Below, one piece after another: positions 20,621 through 30,538 of a stretch of DNA of 63,799 bases (position 1 is its first letter; every line of letters starts with the position of its first letter). A program made the position numbers and the translations under genes. The stretch is taken from NCBI GenBank assembly GCA_003669605.1, contig QWOP01000079.1:1-63799 (forward strand). Reading direction: 5' to 3'. The notes beneath the pieces were generated by a model that saw nothing but the letters and a program-made list of their open reading frames with translations, was not told the origin of the DNA and did no database searches. The stretch is from Planctomycetota bacterium. GTDB lineage: Bacteria > Planctomycetota > Planctomycetia > Pirellulales > UBA1268.

Positions 20621-21597
20621 GCATGCCGACGCGATTGATCACCGTTGCCGATGACAGGCCTCTGGCAGGGACTGCGTTCCTCGATCCTCCGGCCTCCGCG
20701 GGGCGCTTCACCGCGGCGCTTGCCGATTGTTCGCGATTGGCCCGACCGCGGATTGCTCTCTTGGTACTGGCTACGGTGGCCACTGCTGCGTGGCTGACCG
20801 CAGGCGGGCAAGTCCATGGTGGCCGTCTGGCCGGTGTGCTGCTCGGGACGCTGTTTGTCGCCGCGAGTTCGAGCGTCGCGAATCAGATTCTCGAGAGGCG
20901 CACCGACCGGCTGATGGTGCGGACTGCGATGCGTCCGATTGCAGCCGGACGGATGTCGGTATCGGAAGGCTGGCTCCTGACCGCCGCCTTGCTGGGAGCG
21001 GGACTGGCAACAAGCATGCTGGCCGCCGGCATCTGGCCCGCTGTCGCAGCACTGGCCACCTGGCTGGTGTACGTCGTGGTGTACACGCCCATGAAGCGAG
21101 TTTCCCCTCTCAACACGGCTGTCGGTGCGGTCGCCGGGGCAATGCCTGTCGGCATCGGCTGGCTGGCGGCCGACGGTCCGGCACGCTTGGCCGCCGGTGA
21201 CGCGGCCGGTGCGATCGCCACGGCGGCCCTCGCCACCGTCCTCTATCTCTGGCAGTTCCCTCACTTCATGGCGATCGCCTGGCTCTACCGCAGCCAGTAT
21301 GCGGCCGCGGGCTTGAAAATGTTGACGGTCGTCGACCCCAGTGGGCTCCGCGCCGCGGGGCAGGCCTTGGCGGCAGCGTTGGCGATGGTGCCGGTGAGCC
21401 TGCTCCTCGCCGTGCCCTCGGCCAGTCCCCGGCTGTTTCTGGTAGCGGCCTTGGCCTCGGTGGCCTACGTCGCGGCGACAGTCCGCTTCGCCGTCCGGCG
21501 TGACGATGCCTCGGCCCGGACCCTCCTGCTGGTGTCGCTCGGCTCGCTGCTTGCACTGTTGGTTGCCGCGGTCATTCTCGGCGGTCCATCCGCCTGA
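20617..21597 (+). CDS. ctaB: Protoheme IX farnesyltransferase
   Basis: A 326-residue UbiA-superfamily prenyltransferase converting heme B to heme O. The first Asp-rich motif is [15 protein letters not shown], followed by [10 protein letters not shown]; the second loop has [15 protein letters not shown], diagnostic of CtaB/CyoE. About nine membrane helices. Its ATG overlaps the ctaA stop by 4 bases, so the two heme A enzymes are translationally coupled. Confidence 0.95.
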   Translation: MSMPTRLITVADDRPLAGTAFLDPPASAGRFTAALADCSRLARPRIALLVLATVATAAWLTAGGQVHGGRLAGVLLGTLFVAASSSVANQILERRTDRLMVRTAMRPIAAGRMSVSEGWLLTAALLGAGLATSMLAAGIWPAVAALATWLVYVVVYTPMKRVSPLNTAVGAVAGAMPVGIGWLAADGPARLAAGDAAGAIATAALATVLYLWQFPHFMAIAWLYRSQYAAAGLKMLTVVDPSGLRAAGQALAAALAMVPVSLLLAVPSASPRLFLVAALASVAYVAATVRFAVRRDDASARTLLLVSLGSLLALLVAAVILGGPSA

Positions 21598-21640
21598 TTC
21601 CGCCCCCGATTCACTTGTCGCCTCCCCGGATCCCGCCCCC

Positions 21641-22696
21641 ATGAACGCCCCCGCCCACTCGCTCCCGCACGGCCACGACCATCACGACGCCCACGACGGG
21701 GGCCACGGCCACATCACTCTCCAATACCAGCCAGGCCTGCCGCTCTCCCGCGGCAAGTTGATCATGTGGCTGTTTCTGTCGACGGAGATCATGTTTTTCG
21801 CCGCCTTGCTCGGCAGTTACGTGGTGCTCCGCTTCGGTGCGGCGGTCTGGCCAAAGCCGCACCATGTCCACCTCAGTGAGCCGATTGGGGCCTTCAATAC
21901 CTTCGTCCTCATCTGCTCGAGCGTGACGATCGTGTTGGCGCTGGAGGCGGCCAAGGCCAACAAGGCCTCGCTGGCAAAGAGTTGGATGCTGGCGACCCTC
22001 CTTCTCGGAACCCTGTTTCTCGGCGTCAAGGGATACGAATACTCCGCGAAGTTCTCCCACGGAATCTATCCCTCTGCACCCCACAGCCGGATGTACGAGA
22101 AACCCGACCTCTACTACGGCTCGGCGGTCCGCGCACGGATTGAGGCCCTGCGAAAGATGCCCAAGGGACAGGTTCCCACGCTCCTCGCTTCGGCCCTTGT
22201 GCCTGCAAAGACCGAGGATGGGAAGGAATCCGCTCCGCCCACCACCGTGGACGCCATCCAGGCTCTCATCGCGCTTCCCGAGAATGCGTTGTCCGACGAG
22301 CAGCGCAGCGCCCGCTCGCACCTTCAGCAGGTGATCAAGATGGCGGATGACCCCAACCAGCAACCATTCGATCTGGCGGTAATCGCCGATCAGGTGATGC
22401 CACTCCCCTCCGAGCATGCCGACAGCCACGGCGGGCACGCCCATGGTCTCAATGACGTCTTTCCGTGGCTGCGACTCCCGGCCGTTATCCCCGGGGGCAA
22501 CATGTGGGCGAGCACCTACTTTCTGCTCACCGGCTTCCACGCCATCCACGTCATCGTGGGGCTGATCGTGTTCACGATCCTCCTTCTTTACAGGCTCGAT
22601 CGGAAGCGGGCCGGAATGATCGAGAACGCCGGTCTCTACTGGCACTTCGTCGACTTGGTGTGGATCTTTCTCTTTCCCCTGATGTACCTGTTCTGA
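21641..22696 (+). CDS. coxC: Cytochrome c oxidase subunit III with soluble insertion
   Basis: A 351-residue subunit III. The N-terminus is His-rich ([15 protein letters not shown]), then membrane helices begin at [23 protein letters not shown]. The family core [18 protein letters not shown] and the end [18 protein letters not shown] are clear. Between GYEYSAKF (about residue 130) and GGNMWAST (about 287) lies a ~145-residue, mostly hydrophilic insertion with a second His-rich patch. Usual subunit III continues straight from one helix to the next here. It surrounds CoxA and stabilises it. Confidence 0.92.
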   Translation: MNAPAHSLPHGHDHHDAHDGGHGHITLQYQPGLPLSRGKLIMWLFLSTEIMFFAALLGSYVVLRFGAAVWPKPHHVHLSEPIGAFNTFVLICSSVTIVLALEAAKANKASLAKSWMLATLLLGTLFLGVKGYEYSAKFSHGIYPSAPHSRMYEKPDLYYGSAVRARIEALRKMPKGQVPTLLASALVPAKTEDGKESAPPTTVDAIQALIALPENALSDEQRSARSHLQQVIKMADDPNQQPFDLAVIADQVMPLPSEHADSHGGHAHGLNDVFPWLRLPAVIPGGNMWASTYFLLTGFHAIHVIVGLIVFTILLLYRLDRKRAGMIENAGLYWHFVDLVWIFLFPLMYLF

Positions 22697-22764
22697 TCCG
22701 CATCCGCTTCCCGCATCCGCATCCGCATCCGCTTCCGCATCCGCTTCCCGCATCCGCTTCCCGC
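22696..22764. repeat. Imperfect hexamer tandem repeat
   Basis: About ten imperfect units of ATCCGC, TTCCGC or TTCCCGC fill the coxC-subunit IV spacer. It is a simple-sequence tract and is probably length-variable between strains. Confidence 0.75.
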
Positions 22765-22795
22765 AATTGATTTCCTCCGCAGTCCAGAGGCTTCC

Positions 22796-23308
22796 ATGTC
22801 TGATCGCCACGACGATGCCGTCCACGGTCCGCTTACCCGTGCCGGGCACCAACCCGACGCAGATGCAGGCGGGCATGGTGAGGAAGGGCATGCGGACGCT
22901 GATCATGGCCACGAATCCCACGGCGGACTCGGCTTGTACCTGGCGGTGTTTGCGGCCTTGTGCTTGCTGACGACGATGTCGTTCCTCACCTACTCCTCGG
23001 TGTGGCCGTGGCGCGACCAACCGCACGTTGGCTGGGCCTTCATGATGGCGGTGTCATGCACGAAGGCCATGCTTGTGGTGTTGTTCTTCATGCACGTCCG
23101 GTGGGAGGCGAACTGGAAATATGTGTTGACCATCCCCGCGGCAATGATGGCGATCTTCCTGGCGCTGATGCTGGTTCCGGACGTCGGCATGCGAAACCGC
23201 ATGGTGTCGCAGGAAAGAGCCCTCCACATGGCCAGGCCATCCGACATCCGCCTGATGGAACAGGCAGCCGGGGCTGGGGCCTTTGCCGATCCCGCAGCCG
23301 CTCATTGA
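22796..23308 (+). CDS. Cytochrome c oxidase subunit IV (COX4_pro type)
   Basis: A 170-residue protein with a His/Asp-rich N-terminus (HGEEGHADADHGHESHGG) and three membrane helices from about residue 50. The middle one has CTKAMLVVLFFMHVRWE, the typical signature of small prokaryotic subunit IV (CoxD/CyoD-like). AGAGG precedes the ATG. It is an accessory structural subunit of the oxidase. Confidence 0.85.
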   Translation: MSDRHDDAVHGPLTRAGHQPDADAGGHGEEGHADADHGHESHGGLGLYLAVFAALCLLTTMSFLTYSSVWPWRDQPHVGWAFMMAVSCTKAMLVVLFFMHVRWEANWKYVLTIPAAMMAIFLALMLVPDVGMRNRMVSQERALHMARPSDIRLMEQAAGAGAFADPAAAH

Positions 23309-23332
23309 TCCCCCTCAGGCCCGGAGACCACG

Positions 23333-23998
23333 ATGAACGAATCGACGAGTCCCTGGCCGCGGATCGTGGCTGCTTGCTCGATATGGGGCGCCTGCCTGTT
23401 GCTGAGTCTCGGCTGCAAACCAGCCCCAGATATCGCTCCGACCGGCAACTCTCCTGCCGCCGACGTGCCGGCGCCGGCAGCAGCACGGGTGGAGCCTGGT
23501 GAGCCGGTGGTCGACTTCACCCTCACCGACCAGTCCGGTGCGGTATTTGAGTCCCGGTCACTCGCCGGAACGGTCTGGCTGGGAAGCGTATTTTTTGCAA
23601 ACTGCCCCGGTCCTTGCTTCCGTGAGAACCAGGCGATCGCCGATATTCTCCGGGAGATCGACGATCCCCAACTCATCGCCGTCAGCCTCACCTGCGACCC
23701 CGACAACGACACCCCAGAGGTCCTCCGTCGCTACGCCGAGCGGTTTGACGCTGACACCACGCGCTGGCGGTTCCTCACCGGCGAGATGGCGATCATCAAA
23801 AAAGTGGCCAACGAGAGTTTCCAACTCCCGGCTGAAGTCGGAGTCCACTCAGAGCGGGGCGTGGTCTTCGATCGGCAGGGCCGGTTGCGCGGGAGTTACC
23901 ACCTTCTCCAGCCCGATCGAGTCGACCTGCTCAAGAAACTGATCCGCGAGGTTCTTCAAGAGAGCGCCACGCCCCCGGTGGCCGAGGCGGCTCCATGA
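23333..23998 (+). CDS. SCO1/SenC-family copper chaperone
   Basis: A 221-residue thioredoxin-fold lipoprotein that helps load CuA. The lipobox is LLSLGC. The copper site has C91 and C95 (NCPGPCF) and H190 (GSYHLL). GGAG lies 9 bases before the ATG. The stop overlaps the next gene by 4 bases. Position right after the oxidase subunits fits an assembly role. Confidence 0.93.
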   Translation: MNESTSPWPRIVAACSIWGACLLLSLGCKPAPDIAPTGNSPAADVPAPAAARVEPGEPVVDFTLTDQSGAVFESRSLAGTVWLGSVFFANCPGPCFRENQAIADILREIDDPQLIAVSLTCDPDNDTPEVLRRYAERFDADTTRWRFLTGEMAIIKKVANESFQLPAEVGVHSERGVVFDRQGRLRGSYHLLQPDRVDLLKKLIREVLQESATPPVAEAAP

Positions 23999-24576
23999 CG
24001 CCGATCCTGCTGGCGATACACCCCCTGGCGACGATCAACGCCCTCCTCAATACCCTTTCCACCATCCTTTTGGTGGCCGGGTGGGTCTTCATCCGCCGCG
24101 GCAATTGGCGTGCCCACCGGGGGGCGATGGTCGCGGCGTTCGTGGTATCAACGGTGTTCCTGGCGTGCTATCTGGCCTATCACTGGATCGTCGGCCATGT
24201 GCCGTTCGCCGGACAAGGGCCGGTGCGCCTGGTCTACTTCGCGATTCTCATCTCCCACATCGTGCTGGCCGCCGCCGTTCCGGTGCTGGCCATCGCCATG
24301 TTCGCCCTCATCCTCCGCGGCCGCCTCGACGCCCATCGCCGGCTTGGCCGGGTGGCACTGCCGATCTGGCTCTACGTATCGGTGACCGGCGTGGTGATCT
24401 ATCTCCTGCTGTACCATGTCTATCCGCAGCCTGCGGCCATTGCTTTCGAGTCCCGTGGAGCGGCGATGACAAGCACGCTCTGGAATTCGTGGCGCACCGT
24501 GGGTAGCGGTGGGTGTCATGGCCTAGAACCCGCGGCGTTGCCGGCGGTCGAGGGCGGAGAAAAAATAGAGGGATAA
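23995..24576 (+). CDS. DUF420 membrane protein (CtaM-like)
   Basis: A 193-residue protein with four to five membrane helices. The pattern PLATINALLNTLSTILLVAGW, HRGAMVAAF, YLAYHW, ISHIVLAA and DAHRRLGRVALPIWLYVSVTGVVIYLLLY is that of DUF420, with conserved histidines in the helices. The B. subtilis and S. aureus homolog CtaM is needed to mature heme A oxidases. The ATG overlaps the SCO stop, so the two assembly factors are coupled. The last ~40 residues are extra and low-complexity. Confidence 0.88.
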   Translation: MTPILLAIHPLATINALLNTLSTILLVAGWVFIRRGNWRAHRGAMVAAFVVSTVFLACYLAYHWIVGHVPFAGQGPVRLVYFAILISHIVLAAAVPVLAIAMFALILRGRLDAHRRLGRVALPIWLYVSVTGVVIYLLLYHVYPQPAAIAFESRGAAMTSTLWNSWRTVGSGGCHGLEPAALPAVEGGEKIEG

Positions 24577-24667
24577 CGTCTCTTCTGGACAGCGAAAATG
24601 GATACGGCGGGGCCTTTCACCCCGCCACTGATTTCCGATTCGACCGGTTACCTCCGGAGGCCCGCAG

Positions 24668-25084
24668 ATGAACCGTCCCCCCAACTCGCCCGCCCACGCC
24701 ACCATCGTTTTCCGAGCGACAGCCTGGGCGAACGGGCCCCGCTTGAGCCGCTCGAGTGCAGCCAGAGTGTCTGCCGATCGTGGCGCTCCAGTCTGGCTCT
24801 TTGCAGTCCGCGTCCTCCTGACGGTGATCGTCGTCGTCGGGCTCCTGGCGGCCAGCGATGCCTTCGGCTGTCCCACCTGCAAGGATGGCATCGCCGACGG
24901 CGACCCGGAGGGGGTAAGCCTAGCGCGGGGCTACTTTTACAGCATCCTCATCATGTTGGCGATGCCCTTCACGCTCGCCGGTTCCTTTGGGGCCTACGTG
25001 TGGCGCGAGATGCGCAGGCAGCGATTGCAGTCCCCGGAATCGCTCACTGGTCGGGCAGATGACCTGCCAGGGACCGAGAGCTGA
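24668..25084 (+). CDS. Membrane protein with CPTC motif, unknown
   Basis: A 138-residue protein preceded by a strong CGGAGG site. A membrane helix (about residues 42-62) ends in DAFGCPTCKDGIADGDPEG, so the Cys pair would lie at the external face after cleavage or at the helix end. A second helix (IMLAMPFTLAGSFGAYVW) follows with a basic tail. The CxxC could bind copper or be redox-active. Its place after SCO and DUF420 suggests a role in oxidase assembly (inference). I do not recognise the family. Confidence 0.75.
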   Translation: MNRPPNSPAHATIVFRATAWANGPRLSRSSAARVSADRGAPVWLFAVRVLLTVIVVVGLLAASDAFGCPTCKDGIADGDPEGVSLARGYFYSILIMLAMPFTLAGSFGAYVWREMRRQRLQSPESLTGRADDLPGTES

Positions 25085-25162
25085 GGCTGACCCGAGGCAA
25101 CCGCATCGAGACTCTGGCAGCGGCGCTAGCCGGCCGCGATTGGGGAGGGGAAGAGATCGATT

Positions 25163-26188
25163 GTGACGCCGTCAAGCGACCAACTCCCGCCTGCCCCGGG
25201 AGCATCCCGACCGCGGAATTATCTGGCGCGAGCCGAGCAGCGCCGGCTTTTCTGGATGTTGATGCCCCCGGCCTTGTTCCTCTTCCTGCTAGCGGGTTGG
25301 CTGGAGCGGTCGTGGTGGGGAACACGCAGTCAGACAGATCCAGCGCAGATTGAAACCCGCCTCGCGCGGGGCCCTCTCGTGCGGACGATCGACGATGCGG
25401 TAACCATCGAGCGGCCCGCGGACGCTCCCGAACACGCTCCAGTTGACGCCGGAGTCACGGCCGTGGACCTCGCCGCCTCGCCAGAGGCCTTGGCCCTCGT
25501 CCGGGACGACACCGTCTTCCGATCGGGTGACGAACAGGCCTGGTTCGAGATCTGGCAACGGCTCCGGCAGGAGTCCGACGGGAATGCCTCCCCCCCTCGG
25601 TCCCGCGATGTGACATTCGCGCAGCTGTTCGATCAACCGAGGAGTTTTCGCGGCCAACGGGTGCGCTTCGCCGGCACGATCCGCCGCCTCCAGGAAGTGC
25701 AGGCCTCCGCCAACGGCCAGGGTATCCCCTCCTACTGGCAGGCGTGGATTGAACCGGCGGGCGGGCCGGCAGCGCCGATCGTCACGTACTTCCTTTTCCT
25801 GCCATCGGGCATGGCGACGGGGATGCGCGTCGACGTTCCGGTTGAGATCGACGGCGTGTATTTCAAACGCTGGGCCTATCAGGCGAGTGATGCGATCAGG
25901 CTCGCTCCCCTGGTGATGGCATCCGCGCCCAGGCTCCCTCCGCGGGTCACCAGTGGGGCCGGAACGAGTGATGTGGGGGGGGTGGCCCTGCTGTCGATTG
26001 CCGGCCTGATCGGAGTGACGATCATTGGCCTTCGTCTGGCTGCGGTGAGTGGGCGTGTCGGCCGGAAGCCGGGGCCAGAGCGACTGGAGGCCGACTGGTC
26101 CGGCGTGGTGACCGAATCGGCCTCCGACTCCCTCCGTCGACTTTCGGTGCCTGATGTCCCGTTCGCGCCCCCTCGGGATCGATCATGA
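25163..26188 (+). CDS. Membrane-anchored hypothetical with OB-like module
   Basis: A 341-residue protein, GTG start after GGGGAGGGG. Helices lie near residues 30-48 and 275-298. Between them is a beta-rich module reading FRGQRVRFAGTIRR, PTSYWQ-like and VEIDGVYFKRWAYQASD, ending in APLVMAS. The first part resembles an OB-fold strand pattern. A similar module occurs twice in the next gene. Its stop overlaps the next start as ATGA. The function is unknown; the location suggests membership of the respiratory operon. Confidence 0.75.
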   Translation: MTPSSDQLPPAPGASRPRNYLARAEQRRLFWMLMPPALFLFLLAGWLERSWWGTRSQTDPAQIETRLARGPLVRTIDDAVTIERPADAPEHAPVDAGVTAVDLAASPEALALVRDDTVFRSGDEQAWFEIWQRLRQESDGNASPPRSRDVTFAQLFDQPRSFRGQRVRFAGTIRRLQEVQASANGQGIPSYWQAWIEPAGGPAAPIVTYFLFLPSGMATGMRVDVPVEIDGVYFKRWAYQASDAIRLAPLVMASAPRLPPRVTSGAGTSDVGGVALLSIAGLIGVTIIGLRLAAVSGRVGRKPGPERLEADWSGVVTESASDSLRRLSVPDVPFAPPRDRS

Positions 26189-27603
26189 ATCCCCGCAACG
26201 TCTCCAGGACTCGCTGGTCGGTGGGCATCTGCCTGGCGCTGGCTGCGTTGCCGGTCGCCCAACTGCCACTGCCACTCGCCCATGGTGACGGCCTGCCACA
26301 GTCCCCAAGCACCGACGGCAACCAGGCTCTCCATCGGTATCTGGAGTCTTTCGCCCTCGACCGCCAGGCCCGCGAATTGCTCGATCAACCTGATGGTTGG
26401 GATGATGCTCGTCAGAGTCTGGCGCTGCGGGTTCTCCTCCGCATGGCGCTTGCCCCGCCTGAGTTCCAAGCCGCGTGGGTCGATGCCGCCGTCGGACTGG
26501 CCGACCTTGAATCACCTCCGGCCGACCGCTTGGTCTCTGTCGCCGGTCGGGCAACGCGGGTGGCACCGATGACGCTTTCCACTCCGCAGGGCGAAGCCAC
26601 AGGACGGACCACCCTCGACCTGGTGCGGATCGTGTCGGATGATGGCACGATCGTGGATGTGATCACGGAATCTGCCCCCCACTCCTGGCCTCGTTGGGAG
26701 GCCATCGACAAACCGGCCTCCGTGTACGGATTGCCGCTGGCGGCGGCAGGTGGTCCGATACCGCACTCCGCGGATGGGCTGGCGGCAGATTGGCCCACTG
26801 CCCCCCACGCCTGGCTCCTCGTCGCCCCGCGTGTCGCCTGGTATCCACCCACCGCACTGGGTGGATTGGGAATGGACCACGGCCTGTTCGACGCCGTCAT
26901 CGACGGACAGAAGCTCACCTCCGCCGACGCCGATGCCTTCTACGGACTGCTCGCCGCCGCCGGCAGGGCAGGGGAGGGAACGATCGCAGCCGCGGCGGGG
27001 GCGGAGCACTCGATTGTCCCCCTCATCGATCCCGCCCAGCACTGGTTCGCCGATCACCGCGGGGAGGCGGTGGCGATCGACGGCGTGGCGCTGCGGGCGA
27101 CACGGATCGAGATCGACGATCCGCTGCGACGGCGGCAGACCGGGCTCAATCACTACTGGGAACTGTTCGTGTTTGTGAACACCCCGCTGATCCGCGTGGC
27201 GGGCAGAATTCAGGAGACATACCCGGTCGTCTGCTGCGTGGGCAGCCTCCCAGACGGCATGCCCACTGGACAGGCGATCCACGAGCATGTCCGCGTCGCC
27301 TGTTTCGCACTCAAAACCTACGCCTATCCGCTGACCACCAAGGGGGGCGTCGAGACCAAGCGTGAGTCGCCGCTGCTGGTGGGGGGGGATGTGACCTGGC
27401 TTCCGCCACCGCGTCCGGCGAGCAGCGGGCCGGCGGGATGGCTCCTCCAGGGCTTGGCCCTGATCGCCGTCACGGGGATCGCGGTGGCGGCGTGGTGGGG
27501 TTTCCGCACCGGGCGGGAGCGGGACCGCCGCCGCCGTCAGTCACTCCCCGAGGCTTGGCAGCCCCCGGGAGGGGAGGGGGGGACCGACGACCGGGAAACC
27601 TAA
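26185..27603 (+). CDS. Exported hypothetical with two OB-like modules
   Basis: A 472-residue protein with a signal peptide (residues 10-33) and one C-terminal helix (about 418-440) followed by a basic, Arg-rich tail. Two beta-rich modules are visible, about residues 108-215 (VSVAGRATRV...HAWLLVAPRVAWYPP) and about 290-410 (VAIDGVALRAT, VRVACFALKTYAYPL, ESPLLVGGDVTWLPP). Both echo the module of the preceding gene, with which it is translationally coupled. It is probably periplasmic and anchored by its C-terminus. I know no family for it. Confidence 0.75.
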   Translation: MNPRNVSRTRWSVGICLALAALPVAQLPLPLAHGDGLPQSPSTDGNQALHRYLESFALDRQARELLDQPDGWDDARQSLALRVLLRMALAPPEFQAAWVDAAVGLADLESPPADRLVSVAGRATRVAPMTLSTPQGEATGRTTLDLVRIVSDDGTIVDVITESAPHSWPRWEAIDKPASVYGLPLAAAGGPIPHSADGLAADWPTAPHAWLLVAPRVAWYPPTALGGLGMDHGLFDAVIDGQKLTSADADAFYGLLAAAGRAGEGTIAAAAGAEHSIVPLIDPAQHWFADHRGEAVAIDGVALRATRIEIDDPLRRRQTGLNHYWELFVFVNTPLIRVAGRIQETYPVVCCVGSLPDGMPTGQAIHEHVRVACFALKTYAYPLTTKGGVETKRESPLLVGGDVTWLPPPRPASSGPAGWLLQGLALIAVTGIAVAAWWGFRTGRERDRRRRQSLPEAWQPPGGEGGTDDRET

Positions 27604-27692
27604 CTGCCCGTGGAAAAACATCCCCGCCCTTTTTCCCCTGCGGATATCCCCGGTTTTCTCCAGTGCTCCGCACTCGCGACCGCCTCGTGTAG

Positions 27693-28766
<1,074 letters not shown>

Positions 28767-29064
28767 TTCTGACCGCTCGATTGGGCCCGGTTGGTCAACC
28801 AACCAGTGACGGCCGCGGGGGGGGAATCGGAGGCGTGCCAGCACTTCTGGCGGCCCCCCATCCCCCCGCGGTCCAGTCTGGGTTTGCCCCATCTGCCTGT
28901 CCTGCCAGGGCCGGCAGCGGCCTCTTGCTCCAGGCAAGAGTCTGACGTTGAAGCCGTCACGGCCGATCCGCTAGAACCCCCCGGTTCCATGTCCCGGTAT
29001 CGGTGGGGTTTCCCCGCCGCCTTGGCTGCCGCTGCCAGGTTTCCCCGTTCATCTGAGGTGTCGC
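28767..29064. other. Intergenic region before hydrolase-export operon
   Basis: A 298-bp gap. A short inverted repeat (CTCTTGC/GCAAGAG, 28922-28940, 5-base loop) is present without a T-run. A weak promoter-like pair TTGAAG (28948-28953) and TAGAAC (28972-28977), 18 bases apart, could serve the gene at 29065. No gene is seen. Confidence 0.35.
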
Positions 29065-29805
29065 ATGAGAGGCCGTCTGCCAGCCCGCAGGACCGCCCGC
29101 CGTTCGAGCATGGCTGCCACCCCTGCATCCCTCGGCTCAGGCGCTGCCCCCTCCACGGAGCGGATCGGCGCCAGCACTGTGGGGTCTGATGCAGATCTGG
29201 AGCAGGTGTTCATGCCCATGGGTTATGAACCGGGCTACGCCTACCCGCTGCTGGTGTGGCTGGCGGATCCGGCGGGCAAGCCATTCGATCTGGGGAAGGC
29301 GATGTCACGGGTCAGCCTGCGGAACTTCATCGCCGTCCAGCCGGCACGAACCGCAGAGGATCGATTGGACCATGAGCCGGGCGTATGGCGGGCAATCGAC
29401 ACGATCCGCCAGCGGGTCTCGATCCACCCGCAACGAGTGTTCCTGGTGGGACACGGAAGGGGCGGAAGCGAAGCTTTCCGTATCGCCTGCCGGCATGCCG
29501 GTGAATTCGCCGGCGTCGTATCGCTCGGCGGAGCCTTTCCTCATGGCGAGGCACTGTTCTCCCGCCTCGATGCCATTCGTCGGCTCCCGATGCTGCTCTG
29601 CTGCCGGCGCGAGTCCCCATCCGATGTGGTGCGCCCGACAGATGCGACGCTGCGACTGTTCCATGCAGCAGGCGCTTTGTTGGCGATGCGCATCTATCCG
29701 GGCCGCAGCGACCTCGCCAAGTTGATTCTCAGCGACGTGAACCGCTGGCTCATGGAAGAGATCTGTGGTTCTCGTCAGGTGCAGCAGGCGGCCGTCAACA
29801 GCTGA
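29065..29805 (+). CDS. Alpha/beta-hydrolase-like protein lacking nucleophile Ser
   Basis: A 246-residue protein related to phospholipase/carboxylesterase or PHB-depolymerase-like hydrolases. It has YAYPLLVWLADPAG near the start, then RVFLVGHGRGGSEAFRIACRH, then GVVSLGGAFP. The nucleophile elbow reads G-H-G-R-G-G, so the usual Ser of GxSxG is Gly. The fold seems kept but standard catalysis is not expected; the Ser two residues downstream is out of register. TGAGGTG precedes the ATG. The next gene starts 61 bases later, and both lie upstream of the export-gate genes. Confidence 0.7.
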   Translation: MRGRLPARRTARRSSMAATPASLGSGAAPSTERIGASTVGSDADLEQVFMPMGYEPGYAYPLLVWLADPAGKPFDLGKAMSRVSLRNFIAVQPARTAEDRLDHEPGVWRAIDTIRQRVSIHPQRVFLVGHGRGGSEAFRIACRHAGEFAGVVSLGGAFPHGEALFSRLDAIRRLPMLLCCRRESPSDVVRPTDATLRLFHAAGALLAMRIYPGRSDLAKLILSDVNRWLMEEICGSRQVQQAAVNS

Positions 29806-29866
29806 CACTGCCCTGCCGATGGAATTGCCCGATCACGGTTGGCATGGAAGCCACGAGGATCACGAC

Positions 29867-30499
29867 ATGACGAAGCAGCCCTCCGATTCAAAACGCGGTC
29901 CTGCACGGACATCCGACTCTCCGTTTCCCCACATTCTCCCACTCCCGTCGGTCGAACACCCGCGGGAGAGTCGGGGGGGAGGAGAACGGCGTGCGGAGAA
30001 TCGCTCCGACACCGAGTTTCAAGACGTCCGTTGGGTGAGCCCGCGGACGCTCCTCGACTCGATCCTCGCCTGTCATCCGCTCCGCGAACGCCACTGGCAT
30101 TCACCCACGGTGACCCTTGACGTCCCCACAGGTCACGCCATCCAGACCACTCCAGCGTTGCTCCACCGGGTGCTGGCGATTCTCGTCGGGCGCGCCCTCG
30201 ACGCTGCAGAGCACGCTCCTGCCACCTCCACCCCCGCCATCCGCGAGGTGGTGGTGACGAGCGTGGCCTACGCCGATGGAATCGAGATTGAGGTCGCCGA
30301 TTCCGGAAGCAGCCTCCCACAGGGCAACCGCTCTCTGGCAGGGGGCCCGGAGGGGGAAGGGATGGAGATTCTCGCCACCGCCCATGGACTAGCGGCCAGG
30401 CTCGGCGGCAGCCTCTTCTTTGCCGACTGTCCCGAAGGCGGCAGCGCCGTCACGCTCCGCCTGCCGATGCGGCGGGACTCGCTGCGGCGGGCGGCCTAA
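29867..30499 (+). CDS. Degenerate histidine-kinase-like ATPase
   Basis: A 210-residue soluble protein whose C-terminal ~110 residues follow the HATPase_c pattern. An N-box-like helix (VLAILVGRALDAAEHA) lacks the usual Asn. Then come EIEVADSGSSLP (G1-like) and GLAARLGGSLFFADCPEGGSAVTLRLP (G2 and closing strands). No HisKA phospho-acceptor domain is visible. The start at 29867 is favoured by GAGG 8 bases upstream; an ATG at 29819 lacks a site. It lies 39 bases before fliF, so it may regulate or partner the export operon, for example as a split sensor or anti-sigma-type ATPase (inference). Confidence 0.68.
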   Translation: MTKQPSDSKRGPARTSDSPFPHILPLPSVEHPRESRGGGERRAENRSDTEFQDVRWVSPRTLLDSILACHPLRERHWHSPTVTLDVPTGHAIQTTPALLHRVLAILVGRALDAAEHAPATSTPAIREVVVTSVAYADGIEIEVADSGSSLPQGNRSLAGGPEGEGMEILATAHGLAARLGGSLFFADCPEGGSAVTLRLPMRRDSLRRAA

Positions 30500-30538
30500 A
30501 CCGCTTCCGTTCCCCTTCAATTTTCCGTAAGGACATGC

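Noticed and set aside
20200..21642. 480-codon minus-strand frame
   Set aside because: Antisense to ctaA/ctaB; composition dominated by Gln/Arg/Gly, typical of a shadow.
22696..22764. Possible CRISPR-like array
   Set aside because: Units are 6-7 bp with no spacers; simple-sequence repeat only.
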